A stretch of DNA of 11,478 nt from Burkholderiales bacterium (GCA_020348765.1 CP070753.1:1231438-1242915), one strand, 5' to 3'; positions 1 through 7,732 are shown, numbered from the stretch's first letter. Program-made: numbers and translations. The notes: generated by a model not told the origin, from the letters alone.

Positions 1-288
1 ATCGGTGGGCGGCATCAGCAGGGTCGCGCCGAGCTCCTGCGCCCGTTCGGCGGCCGCGTCGACATCGGCGACCGACAGGAATGCATGCCAGTGGGTCGGC
101 GAATCGGCCGGCGCGGTGCGGAAGCCGCCGATGCCCTGGCCGTGGTTGACGATCAGGTGATAGGACTGGCCGCCGATCGGCGCCGGCTCGCTGCTCCAGC
201 CGAGCCAGGACTTGTAGAAGGCGCGCGCCCGGTCCAACTCGGGCGACAGGTGCTCGAACCAGACGAACTTACCGGGCAGTCGGGTCAT
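1..288 (-). CDS. VOC (glyoxalase/bleomycin-resistance) family protein, 3' end outside window
   Basis: Ninety-six codons of the N-terminal part are present and the frame is still open at base 1. The product begins MTRLPGKFVWFEHLSPELDR and contains the beta-alpha-beta pattern of a vicinal-oxygen-chelate module: a first strand (FVWFEHL), a helix with RARAFY, an LGW turn, an IGGF strand, then HWHAFLSVADVDAA leading into the second half. Proteins of this kind are small cytosolic enzymes or binding proteins of varied substrate, often about 120-260 residues. The exact reaction cannot be told from this fragment. The start is supported by AGGAGG (295-300 on the plus strand, read in reverse), six bases before the ATG. 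It lies 152 bases downstream of the marR-MFS-small-protein operon on the same strand and could be read through or have its own promoter. Family call is firm, function unknown. Confidence 0.85.
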   Translation of the reverse strand, partial: MTRLPGKFVWFEHLSPELDRARAFYKSWLGWSSEPAPIGGQSYHLIVNHGQGIGGFRTAPADSPTHWHAFLSVADVDAAAERAQELGATLLMPPTD

Positions 289-370
289 CGGGATCCTCCT
301 GGCGCCTGCGGAGGCCGGGCGCGCGGTTCAACCCGAAGCCTGCGCCGTTCGCCCGCGGCGCGCAACCGGG

Positions 371-435
371 AGCCGGGTGCGCCAGCCGGGTGCGCCAGCC
401 GCGTGCGGGAGCCGCGTGCGCCAGCGGCGCGCAAG
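371..435. repeat. 13-bp tandem repeat, four full copies plus a degenerate fifth
   Basis: The units AGCCGGGTGCGCC (371-383), AGCCGGGTGCGCC (384-396), AGCCGCGTGCGGG (397-409) and AGCCGCGTGCGCC (410-422) follow each other without gaps. A decayed copy AGCGGCGCGCAAG runs from 423 to 435. The first two copies are identical and the others differ by one or two bases. The array is in the non-coding space between the small membrane protein and the VOC gene, and the period is not a multiple of three. It may be a slippage-generated minisatellite. No function is evident. Confidence 0.85.
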
Positions 436-440
436 TCGTG

Positions 441-617
441 TCAGCCGCACAACCGGAGCGCCGCGCCGAGCAACCATTCGGTCCCGACCCGGGGATAGCC
501 GAGCCAGGCGAGCACGGCCGCCGTCGCCCCGGCGAGCCCGAGGGCCAGCGTCGCGGCGATGGCCGTGCGGCTGCGGCTCGGGGCCTGGCGTGAGCCGTCG
601 GTGGCGGTCGGTTTCAC
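441..617 (-). CDS. small membrane protein coupled to the MFS transporter
   Basis: A 59-codon frame (58 residues plus TGA) starts with GTG inside the stop region of the MFS gene: the four bases GTGA serve as stop of one and start of the other. The product begins MKPTATDGSRQAPSRSR, a polar and basic N-terminus. One hydrophobic segment follows from about residue 19 to 40 (TAIAATLALGLAGATAAVLA), then WLGYPR and a second moderately hydrophobic stretch (TEWLLGAALRLC) at the C-terminus. A positive N-terminus before a single membrane helix is typical of small inner-membrane proteins. I know that some MFS carriers of the oxalate/formate type are annotated with a small partner protein just downstream. 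This frame fits that arrangement by position and size, but I cannot confirm homology. The reading frame and overlap are seen directly; the role is inference. It could still be a chance frame. Confidence 0.55.
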   Translation of the reverse strand: MKPTATDGSRQAPSRSRTAIAATLALGLAGATAAVLAWLGYPRVGTEWLLGAALRLCG

Positions 618-1828
618 GCGTGCGCCTCGGCCCGGGCCTCGGGCACCGGCACCTCGCGAATCGGCACGTTCAACGCGGCCGCGATCAGGCTCAACGCGAT
701 GGTCAGTGCCCAGGCGGTGTCATACGAGCCCAGCGCGTCGGACAGGTAGCCGCCGAGCCAGCCGCCGAGGAACGAACCGACCTGGTGGGCGAGGAATACC
801 AGCCCGCCCAGCATCGACATGTTGCGAACCCCGAACATCGTGGCGATCGTGCCGTTGGTCAGCGGTATGGTCGAGAGCCAGAACAGGCCCATCAGGATCC
901 CGAACAGGTAGGCCGAGCCTGCGGTGATCGGCAGATAGACGAACAGCGCGATCGCCGCGGCCCGCCCGAGGTAGATCCACGCGAGCAGCCCGGGCTTGGC
1001 GAACCGGCCGCCGAGATAGCCGGCCGCCAGCGTGCCGGCGACATTGACCAGTCCGATCAGCGCCAGCACGATCGACGCGACGCTCGCCGGCAGGCCGCGG
1101 TCGGACAGGAACGCCGGCAGGTGCGTGCCGATGAACACGACCTGGAAGCCGCAGACGAAGAAACCCAGCGAGAGGAGCCAGAAACCTCGATGCTGGCCGG
1201 CGGTCCGAAGCGCCTGCCGGGCCGAAGGACCGGCATTCGCTCCGGAGGCGACGCGGGATTCGGACAGCGCGAAAGCGAGCGGGAACATCAGCGCCGACAG
1301 CGCGGACAGCACCAGCAGGGCCTGGGCCCAGCCGAGACCGTCGATCATCGCCAGCGCGCCCGGCAGCATCACGAATTGGCCGAACGAACCGATCGCCATC
1401 GCGACACCGAATGCCATGCTGCGCCGCTCGGGCGGCATGGCGCGGCTGATGGCACCGAACACGATCGGGAATGTCGTGCCGGCCAGACCGAGTCCCACCA
1501 GCAGCCCGGCGGCCAGCACGAAGGCCGGGGCGCTCTGCGGCTGCGCCATCAGCGCCAGCCCGGCCGCATAGAACAGCGCCCCGATCGCCACCACCCGGCC
1601 GGCACCGATGCGATCGGCGGCGAAGCCGGCGAAGGGCTGCGCCAGACCCCAGACCAGGTTCTGCAGCGCGATCGCGAACGCGAAGGTCTCGCGACCCCAG
1701 CCGTTGGCCAGCGACACCGGTTGCAGGAACAGCCCGAACGCGTGCCGAATGCCGAGCGACAGCGCCAGGACCACCGACCCGCAGATCAGCATCGTGCGGG
1801 CCGTGTGCCAGTGGCTGCGGGCGCTCAC
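614..1828 (-). CDS. MFS transporter (oxalate/formate or monocarboxylate-type MFS_1)
   Basis: This encodes an integral inner-membrane carrier of 404 residues with about twelve hydrophobic segments, the normal size for the major facilitator superfamily. The first segment starts near residue 13 (MLICGSVVLALSLGIRHAFG). GFAADRIGAGRVV at about 68-80 is the motif-A loop between helices 2 and 3. A hydrophilic central loop around 190-213 (SESRVASGANAG) separates the two six-helix halves. GVRNMSMLGGLVFLAHQVGS near 333-352 and GGYLSDALGSYDTAW near 359-373 resemble the C-terminal half of OFA/monocarboxylate-type carriers. The substrate cannot be deduced. I chose the GTG at 1828 because it overlaps the TGA of the preceding marR gene (GTGA), which implies translational coupling. 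The first in-frame ATG would be residue 13, at the very edge of helix 1. Probably repressed or controlled by that MarR protein, as is common for such pairs. Confidence 0.9.
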   Translation of the reverse strand: MSARSHWHTARTMLICGSVVLALSLGIRHAFGLFLQPVSLANGWGRETFAFAIALQNLVWGLAQPFAGFAADRIGAGRVVAIGALFYAAGLALMAQPQSAPAFVLAAGLLVGLGLAGTTFPIVFGAISRAMPPERRSMAFGVAMAIGSFGQFVMLPGALAMIDGLGWAQALLVLSALSALMFPLAFALSESRVASGANAGPSARQALRTAGQHRGFWLLSLGFFVCGFQVVFIGTHLPAFLSDRGLPASVASIVLALIGLVNVAGTLAAGYLGGRFAKPGLLAWIYLGRAAAIALFVYLPITAGSAYLFGILMGLFWLSTIPLTNGTIATMFGVRNMSMLGGLVFLAHQVGSFLGGWLGGYLSDALGSYDTAWALTIALSLIAAALNVPIREVPVPEARAEAHA

Positions 1829-2265
1829 GGGCTCGTTCCGGGCACCGGTGCCGACTCCGACCGGGTCAGGCGCGCGAACAGCGCCGTCGCCCGGGCGGCG
1901 TCGCCATCGGGGAGCATCGCGTCGACCTCGGACTGGGCCCGCGACCACAGTGGCATGGCGCGCCGAAGCAGGCCCGAGCCGACTTCGGTCAGCCGTGCGA
2001 CCCGCTCGCGCTCGTCGGCGCCCGGGCTCAGTGCAACCAGGCCACGGCGCTCGAGCACGCGCAGGTTGCGCCCGAGCGTACTGCGCTCCAGACCGGTGGC
2101 AGCGGCCAGCGCCGTGATCGCCGGACGCCGCAGGCGCTGGATCGTGCGCAGCAGCGAATACTGGGTGACCTTGAGTCCGACCGGCGCCAGCGCCTGGTCG
2201 TAGCGGCGGGTCAGCGCGCCGGCGGCACGGCGCGCATTGATGCAGAAACAGGCCGTCGGGTCCAT
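1825..2265 (-). CDS. MarR-family winged-helix regulator with N-terminal CxC
   Basis: The product is a 146-residue cytosolic DNA-binding protein, normal MarR length. It begins MDPTACFCINARRAAGALTR. A dimerisation helix follows, then LKVTQYSLLRTIQ (31-43), a helix-turn-helix at about 49-73 (PAITALAAATGLERSTLGRN) and a wing around 78-92 with DERERVARLT, the usual MarR signature. C6 and C8 lie in the first helix. C8 is 14 residues before Y22, the spacing I recall for the reactive cysteine and a contacting tyrosine of OhrR, so redox sensing is possible. The start was placed at the ATG at 2265 because upstream codons would run through the likely promoter and are not MarR-like. No good Shine-Dalgarno is seen there, so the transcript may have a short leader. 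It is first in a coupled operon with the MFS gene and divergent from a glutathione peroxidase. Confidence 0.87.
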   Translation of the reverse strand: MDPTACFCINARRAAGALTRRYDQALAPVGLKVTQYSLLRTIQRLRRPAITALAAATGLERSTLGRNLRVLERRGLVALSPGADERERVARLTEVGSGLLRRAMPLWSRAQSEVDAMLPDGDAARATALFARLTRSESAPVPGTSP

Positions 2266-2296
2266 CGAGGGAGATACCGGCAATCGGGGAATCGCA

Positions 2297-2305
2297 AGTA
2301 TATAC
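2297..2305 (-). promoter_or_regulatory. possible -10 element and AT-rich palindrome for marR
   Basis: In very GC-rich surroundings the minus strand reads GTATATACTTG. TATACT (2302 down to 2297) matches five of six bases of the sigma70 -10 consensus and ends 31 bases before the marR ATG. GTATATAC (2298-2305) is a perfect 8-bp palindrome, a possible core of an autoregulatory MarR site. No convincing -35 box lies at the right distance, so an activator or an atypical promoter would be needed. Confidence 0.35.
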
Positions 2306-2390
2306 CCGCAATTCGGGCCCGGGCGCTGCGTCGGCCATGCCACGGCAGGGGTGGGCGGCGACTGGCTGGCCACATCCGTGTCAGACTGCC

Positions 2391-2404
2391 GCGCTTCGAA
2401 GCGC
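2391..2404. repeat. 14-bp perfect palindrome upstream of the glutathione peroxidase
   Basis: GCGCTTCGAAGCGC equals its own reverse complement over 14 bases. It ends 16 bases before the proposed TTG start of the glutathione peroxidase and lies just before its Shine-Dalgarno sequence. It could be a protein-binding operator, or in the mRNA a short hairpin with a TCGA loop. Confidence 0.6.
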
Positions 2405-2408
2405 CATC

Positions 2409-2414
2409 GGGGAA
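2409..2414 (+). promoter_or_regulatory. ribosome binding site deciding the TTG start of the glutathione peroxidase
   Basis: GGGGAA lies six bases before TTG at 2421. There is no ATG near the place where glutathione peroxidases normally begin. The sequence after this TTG (ATVYDFSAQTL) matches the usual N-terminus of the family, so the TTG is preferred to the upstream ATG at 2337. Confidence 0.6.
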
Positions 2415-2420
2415 CTGCAC

Positions 2421-2900
2421 TTGGCCACCGTCTACGACTTCTCCGCCCAGACCCTGGTCGGGCGAACCATGAAGCTGAAGGAGTTTCGCGGCAAGGTGCT
2501 GCTGGTGGTCAATACCGCCAGCCGCTGCGGGTTCACGCCGCAATACGCGACCCTGCAGGCGTTGTACGAGCGCTATCGAGAGCGCGGTTTCGTGGTGCTC
2601 GGTTTCCCGTGCAACCAGTTCGGAAGCCAGGAGCCGGGGCCCGAGAGCGAGATTGCCGAATTCTGCCAGCTCAACTATGGCGTGACGTTTCCGATGTTCG
2701 CCAAGGTCGAGGTCAACGGCGACGGCGCGCATCCGCTGTTCGAGCACTTGCGGTCGGCCGCTCCCGGCCTGTTGGGCACCAAGGCGATCAAGTGGAACTT
2801 CACCAAGTTTCTGATCGATCGCGAAGGAAAGGTCGTCGCGCGCTACGCCCCGACCGTGACCCCGGAAGCGTTGGCGCCAGACATCGAGCGCCTGCTCTGA
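2421..2900 (+). CDS. thioredoxin-dependent glutathione peroxidase (GPx/BtuE family)
   Basis: This 159-residue enzyme reduces hydroperoxides in the cytoplasm, and bacterial members usually use thioredoxin rather than glutathione. The three family motifs are present: NTASRCGFTPQ with the peroxidatic cysteine C36 in place of selenocysteine, FPCNQFGSQEPG (62-73) with the catalytic glutamine Q70, and KWNFTKFLID (124-133) with the tryptophan and asparagine of the active site. C82 in EFCQLNYGVTFP is in the position of the resolving cysteine of two-cysteine members. The length is that of bacterial BtuE-like proteins and the sequence ends in ALAPDIERLL. The start is a TTG with a GGGGAA ribosome site; an upstream ATG at 2337 would add 28 residues of non-family sequence. 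It is divergent from the marR gene, which has a cysteine suited to peroxide sensing, so control by that regulator is plausible but unproved. Confidence 0.93.
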   Translation: MATVYDFSAQTLVGRTMKLKEFRGKVLLVVNTASRCGFTPQYATLQALYERYRERGFVVLGFPCNQFGSQEPGPESEIAEFCQLNYGVTFPMFAKVEVNGDGAHPLFEHLRSAAPGLLGTKAIKWNFTKFLIDREGKVVARYAPTVTPEALAPDIERLL

Positions 2901-2947
2901 GTCGCCGGGTCCGGGGCGGCCGCTCTCGAGGCGCAGCCCGCCACGTC

Positions 2948-3014
2948 CGGAGCCGGGACCGGCGCTGACGTCGAGGGGGCCCTGGGCGCCGGGTCTGGCA
3001 GGAATCCGGCTCCG
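2948..3014. terminator. GC-rich inverted repeat between convergent genes, weak terminator candidate
   Basis: CGGAGCCGG (2948-2956) and CCGGCTCCG (3006-3014) are perfect 9-bp inverted arms. Inside them lie a shorter pair, GGCGC (2961-2965) and GCGCC (2986-2990). The element is in the 155-base gap between the stop of the glutathione peroxidase and the stop of the PdxA-family gene, where transcription from both sides must end. No T-run follows either arm, so it is not a classical intrinsic terminator. Confidence 0.3.
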
Positions 3015-3055
3015 TACAGGCGCCTCGGGTGCCGCGGACGGCTGGGCCGGCAGCG

Positions 3056-4126
3056 CTATCGGTTCCCGGCCAGCTGCCGCGCCGCCCGGCATGCCGCCAG
3101 CAGGCTGCGGTGCTCGGCAATGCCCTTGCCTGCGATGTCGAATGCGGTGCCATGATCGACACTGGTGCGCACGAACGGCAATCCGACGGTCACGTTGACC
3201 CCGCGCTCCAGGCCGAGGTACTTGATCGGGATCAGTCCCTGGTCATGGTACTGGGCGACCACCAAATCGAATTCCGAGAATCCGCGCGCGCGCATGAAGA
3301 CGGTGTCGCCTGGCCACGGCCCCGTGGCATCGATGCCCTGGCCGCGGGCGTCGGCGACCGCCGGGGCGATCGCGTCGATCTCCTCGCGCCCGAACATTCC
3401 CCCCTCGCCGGCATGCGGGTTCAGGCCGGCCACCGCGATCCGCGGCCGCGCGACGCCGGCGCGGCGCAAGGCGGCATCGGCGATCCGGATCGTTTCCAGC
3501 ACACGCTCGCGGGTGACCGCGCGAATCGCGTCGGCCAGCGACACGTGGATCGAGACCAGGATCGTTCGCAGCTCGTCGTTGACCAGCATCATGCGCACCT
3601 GGTCGACGCCGGCGAGCGCTGCCAGCATCTCGGTGTGACCGGGGAAAGGCAGGCCCGCGGCAGCCAGCGCTTCCTTGTGGATCGGCGCCGTGACGATCGC
3701 GTCGATCCGGCGCTCGAGCGCCAGCGCGATGGCGAGCTCGATGCAGTCGGCCGCGGCGCGACCCGCGCGCGCGTCGATGCGGCCCAACCGCAGGTCGGGC
3801 GGCACGCGGCAGGCCTCGAGCACCGGGACTTCACCGGCGTCGATTGCCGGCAACTCCTGCGGGTCGGCGATCGGCCGGATCGCGAGCGGCAGGCAGAGCC
3901 GCGCAGCGAGCGCGGCCCGCCAGGACGCATCGCCGATCACGACGGCTGGCGCCGGCAGCTCGGGATCGGCGAGCGCACGCAGCACGATCTCCGGGCCGAT
4001 GCCGGCGGCATCGCCCATGGTGATCGCGAGCGGTTTCGGCCCGGGGGCTGCGGGCCCGGGGGGCGCGGCCTCGCGAGGTTCGCGCGCGTGCGACACGGTG
4101 CTCGGCGGTTCGGACATCGCGGGCAT
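3056..4126 (-). CDS. pdxA2: PdxA-family NAD-dependent dehydrogenase, PdxA2-like
   Basis: The 356-residue product belongs to the PdxA family of metal-dependent oxidative decarboxylases of phosphorylated hydroxy-acids. Visible landmarks are ITMGDAAGIGPEI (35-47), PGHTEMLA with metal ligand H164, SIHVSL with H194, GLNPHAGEGGMFGREE (234-249), DTVFMRA (274-280), QYHDQGLIPIKY with H294, and RTSVDHGTAFDIAG (320-333). True PdxA makes a pyridoxine precursor from 4-phosphohydroxy-L-threonine; PdxA2 oxidises 4-phospho-D-threonate or -erythronate in sugar-acid breakdown. From memory of the family, the GD-AA-GIGPE, GG-x-FG-REE, DTVF, RGVNVTVGLP and TAFDIAG variants favour PdxA2. It is also not next to ksgA/surA, a common place for pdxA. 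The first 30 residues are proline- and alanine-rich and not family-like. ATG at 4126 and 4117 are both possible and neither has a clear ribosome site. It is divergent from mmsA. Confidence 0.8.
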   Translation of the reverse strand: MPAMSEPPSTVSHAREPREAAPPGPAAPGPKPLAITMGDAAGIGPEIVLRALADPELPAPAVVIGDASWRAALAARLCLPLAIRPIADPQELPAIDAGEVPVLEACRVPPDLRLGRIDARAGRAAADCIELAIALALERRIDAIVTAPIHKEALAAAGLPFPGHTEMLAALAGVDQVRMMLVNDELRTILVSIHVSLADAIRAVTRERVLETIRIADAALRRAGVARPRIAVAGLNPHAGEGGMFGREEIDAIAPAVADARGQGIDATGPWPGDTVFMRARGFSEFDLVVAQYHDQGLIPIKYLGLERGVNVTVGLPFVRTSVDHGTAFDIAGKGIAEHRSLLAACRAARQLAGNR

Positions 4127-4146
4127 TGTCGCGCAACCGGACCGTG

Positions 4147-4174
4147 TTGACAGGGCGGCGCCAGACGTTAGGAT
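4147..4174 (+). promoter_or_regulatory. sigma70-type promoter of the mmsA-gabD operon
   Basis: TTGACA at 4147-4152 is a perfect -35 box. TAGGAT at 4169-4174 (four of six matches to TATAAT, including the key second A and last T) follows after a 16-base spacer. Transcription would begin near 4181, giving a leader of about 80 bases before mmsA. The site sits in the 134-base divergent gap with the PdxA-family gene. Confidence 0.55.
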
Positions 4175-4260
4175 GATCGGTTACCCGCGGCAGTCCCGAC
4201 AGAACCGCGCGCGGCCGGCACAGCATCCGGTCGCGCCGCCTTGCAGAGGAAGAACCAGAG

Positions 4261-5778
<1,518 letters not shown>

Positions 5779-5793
5779 AAGGAGATCTCGGGC

Positions 5794-7260
5794 ATGACCC
5801 TGCAACTCAATGACATGCAGCTGCTGAAGAACAAGGGCTACGTCGATGGCCAGTGGGTCGGCGCCGACTCGGGCAGGAGCTTCGCCGTGACCGACCCGGC
5901 CAGCGGGCAGACCATCTGCGAGGTGCCGGACATGGGCGCCGCCGAGGCGCGGCGCGCAATCGAGGCCGCGGCTCGGGCGCTTCCGGCATGGCGCGCCCGG
6001 ACGGCCAAGGACAGGGCCGCGATCCTGCGCAAGTGGTATGAGCTGATCCTGGCGCACCAGGACGATCTGGCGCTGCTGATGACCACCGAGCAGGGCAAGC
6101 CGCTCGTCGAGTCGCGCGGCGAGGTGGTGTATGGCGCCTCGTTCATCGAGTGGTTCGCCGAGGAGGGCAAGCGCGCCTATGGCGACGTGATTCCGACGCC
6201 GCAGACCGATCGCCGCATCCTGGTGCTGAAGCAGCCGATCGGCGTGTGTGCGGCGATCACGCCCTGGAACTTCCCGATCGCGATGATCACGCGCAAGGTG
6301 GCACCGGCACTGGCCGCGGGCTGCACGGTCGTGGCCAAGCCGGCCGAGGCCACTCCGCTGTCGGCGCTGGCGCTGGCCGAGCTCGCGGCACAGGCCGGCT
6401 TCCCGGCCGGCGTGATCAACGTCGTGGTCGGCGACGCCGGCTCGGCGCCGGCGATCGGGCTGGAGATGTGCACGAGCCCGGTCGTGCGCAAGGTCTCGTT
6501 CACCGGCTCGACCGAAGTCGGCCGCATCCTGCTGAAGCAGTCGGCCGATACGGTCAAGAAGCTCTCGCTGGAGCTGGGCGGCAACGCGCCGTTCATCGTG
6601 TTCGACGACGCGGACCTGGATGCCGCAGTCGACGGAGCGCTGGCCTCGAAGTACCGCAATGCCGGCCAGACCTGCGTGTGCGCGAACCGGATCTATGTGC
6701 AGGACGGCGTGTACGAGGTGTTTGCAGAAAAACTCGCGGCCAAGGTAGCCCAGTTCAAGGTCGGTGCCGGCACCGAGCCCGGGGTGACTGTCGGCCCGCT
6801 GATCGAGCCGGCGGCGATCGAGAAGGTCGAGCAGCACATCGCCGATGCGGTGGCCAAGGGCGCCAAGATCAAGGTCGGCGGCAAGCGCCATGCGCTGGGC
6901 GGGCTGTTCTTCGAACCGACCATCCTGACCGACGTGACACAGGCGATGCGGGTTTCCAACGAGGAGACCTTCGGGCCGGTCGCGCCGCTGTATCGCTTCC
7001 ATGCCGAGGAAGATGCCGTGGCGATGGCCAATGACACGGACTACGGCCTGGCCGCCTACTTCTATGCGCGGGACATCGGCCGTATCTGGCGCGTGGCCGA
7101 GGGGATCGAAGCCGGCATGGTGTGCGTCAACAGCGGCATCCTGTCGAACGAAGTGTCGCCGTTCGGCGGGGTCAAGCAGTCGGGGCTCGGGCGCGAGGGT
7201 TCGAAATACGGCATCGACGAGTACCTCGAGCTCAAGTACCTGACGATGGCCGGGCTCTGA
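5794..7260 (+). CDS. gabD: NAD(P)-dependent succinate-semialdehyde dehydrogenase (GabD type)
   Basis: The 488-residue product oxidises succinate semialdehyde, or a similar semialdehyde, to the acid; in 4-aminobutyrate breakdown this feeds the citric-acid cycle. It has AAITPWNFPIAMITRKVAPA (153-172), VAKPAEATPLS (180-190), SFTGSTEVGR (235-244), the general base E260 in LSLELGGNAP, and the nucleophile C294 in NAGQTCVCANR. C296 gives the same C-x-C spacing that forms a redox-controlled disulfide in human SSADH, so similar control is possible. The C-terminus has PFGGVKQSGLGREGSKYGI, typical of GabD. The length is close to the 482 residues of the E. coli enzyme. AAGGAG at 5779-5784 directly follows the mmsA stop and supports the ATG at 5794. 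It shares the mmsA promoter. A neighbouring 4-aminobutyrate transaminase is absent, so glutarate or another semialdehyde cannot be excluded. Confidence 0.9.
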   Translation: MTLQLNDMQLLKNKGYVDGQWVGADSGRSFAVTDPASGQTICEVPDMGAAEARRAIEAAARALPAWRARTAKDRAAILRKWYELILAHQDDLALLMTTEQGKPLVESRGEVVYGASFIEWFAEEGKRAYGDVIPTPQTDRRILVLKQPIGVCAAITPWNFPIAMITRKVAPALAAGCTVVAKPAEATPLSALALAELAAQAGFPAGVINVVVGDAGSAPAIGLEMCTSPVVRKVSFTGSTEVGRILLKQSADTVKKLSLELGGNAPFIVFDDADLDAAVDGALASKYRNAGQTCVCANRIYVQDGVYEVFAEKLAAKVAQFKVGAGTEPGVTVGPLIEPAAIEKVEQHIADAVAKGAKIKVGGKRHALGGLFFEPTILTDVTQAMRVSNEETFGPVAPLYRFHAEEDAVAMANDTDYGLAAYFYARDIGRIWRVAEGIEAGMVCVNSGILSNEVSPFGGVKQSGLGREGSKYGIDEYLELKYLTMAGL

Positions 7261-7323
7261 AACCCGGACGCGTTCCGCGGCTTCGGCGTCGCAGGGTCGG
7301 GTTCCGGGCCAACGGCGCCCTGC

Positions 7324-7362
7324 GCCTGCCGCTCGGCTGGAACCGGATGCCGCTCGGCAGGC
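7324..7362 (+). terminator. hairpin downstream of gabD, possible terminator
   Basis: GCCTGCCG (7324-7331) pairs with CGGCAGGC (7355-7362). After a CT/CT internal loop, CGGC (7334-7337) pairs with GCCG (7349-7352), giving a 12-bp interrupted stem 63 bases past the gabD stop. No T-run follows, so it may slow or protect the transcript end rather than terminate it directly. Confidence 0.4.
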
Positions 7363-7577
7363 AGCCAGGCGCGCCCCGTTGCCTCGGACGGATCATCGGC
7401 GGGTAAGCCCTGCGCGTACCGCGGCCGCGCGCCCGGACGATGAGCGGCGCTGGCGCGCATCGCCTGGTCGGCGCGCTTCGGCAGGGCGGCGGTCACGATC
7501 GATCCCGGACCGCGCGCATCCGTTCGCGAGTTCCGCCCACCGGTGCGCTGCACCGATGAACGGCGGCGGTCGCGCAT

Positions 7578-7595
7578 GCGTGAAAAAGCTCACGC
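7578..7595. repeat. inverted repeat GCGTGA-N6-TCACGC
   Basis: GCGTGA (7578-7583) and TCACGC (7590-7595) are perfect arms around the short AT-rich centre AAAAGC. A lone GTGA recurs at 7603-7606. The spacing and symmetry suit a dimeric regulator site upstream of the pilus operon. In RNA it could be a small hairpin. Confidence 0.45.
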
Positions 7596-7661
7596 GCCAC
7601 TCGTGACTTAATTGCGCGCGTTGCCGTTCGTGCCACGCCAGCGACCGCCGGTCGGCGGCCT

Positions 7662-7689
7662 TTGGCGGTCGATACGTCGCCTCCTTAAT
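7662..7689 (+). promoter_or_regulatory. weak sigma70-like promoter candidate for the pilE operon
   Basis: TTGGCG (7662-7667) and CTTAAT (7684-7689) are separated by 16 bases; each matches four of six consensus bases. The start would be about 65 bases before pilE. I looked for a sigma54 site (TGGCAC-N5-TTGC) in the whole leader and did not find one. Confidence 0.3.
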
Positions 7690-7706
7690 CTGCTTCAGCA
7701 GGGGCA

Positions 7707-7732
7707 TGGCCGGCGCCACCGGGCACCGGCCA
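7707..7732 (+). promoter_or_regulatory. hairpin in the 5' leader of pilE
   Basis: TGGCCGG (7707-7713) and CCGGCCA (7726-7732) are 7-bp perfect arms, with an inner GCC/GGC pair (7715-7717, 7722-7724) around ACCG. It ends 29 bases before the GTG start and could affect translation or stability of the operon mRNA. Confidence 0.4.

Noticed and set aside
371..435. A CRISPR array
   Set aside because: The 13-bp units are directly adjacent with no spacers, so it is a simple tandem repeat.
377..2203. A 608-codon plus-strand frame across the MFS and marR genes
   Set aside because: Low-complexity Arg/Gln/Pro/Gly sequence without family similarity; it is a shadow of the minus-strand operon.
614..2338. 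A single 574-residue MFS protein with a long N-terminal extension
   Set aside because: The first 170 residues are an out-of-frame reading of the marR gene. The GTG at 1828 overlapping the marR stop is the proper start.
3056..4126. Certain assignment as pyridoxine-biosynthetic PdxA
   Set aside because: Several motif variants and the context point to the PdxA2 branch, so only the family is asserted firmly.
7642..7671. A sigma54 promoter for pilE
   Set aside because: No TGGCAC-N5-TTGC pattern is found on the plus strand; the nearest match, TGGCAC on the minus strand, lacks the second element.
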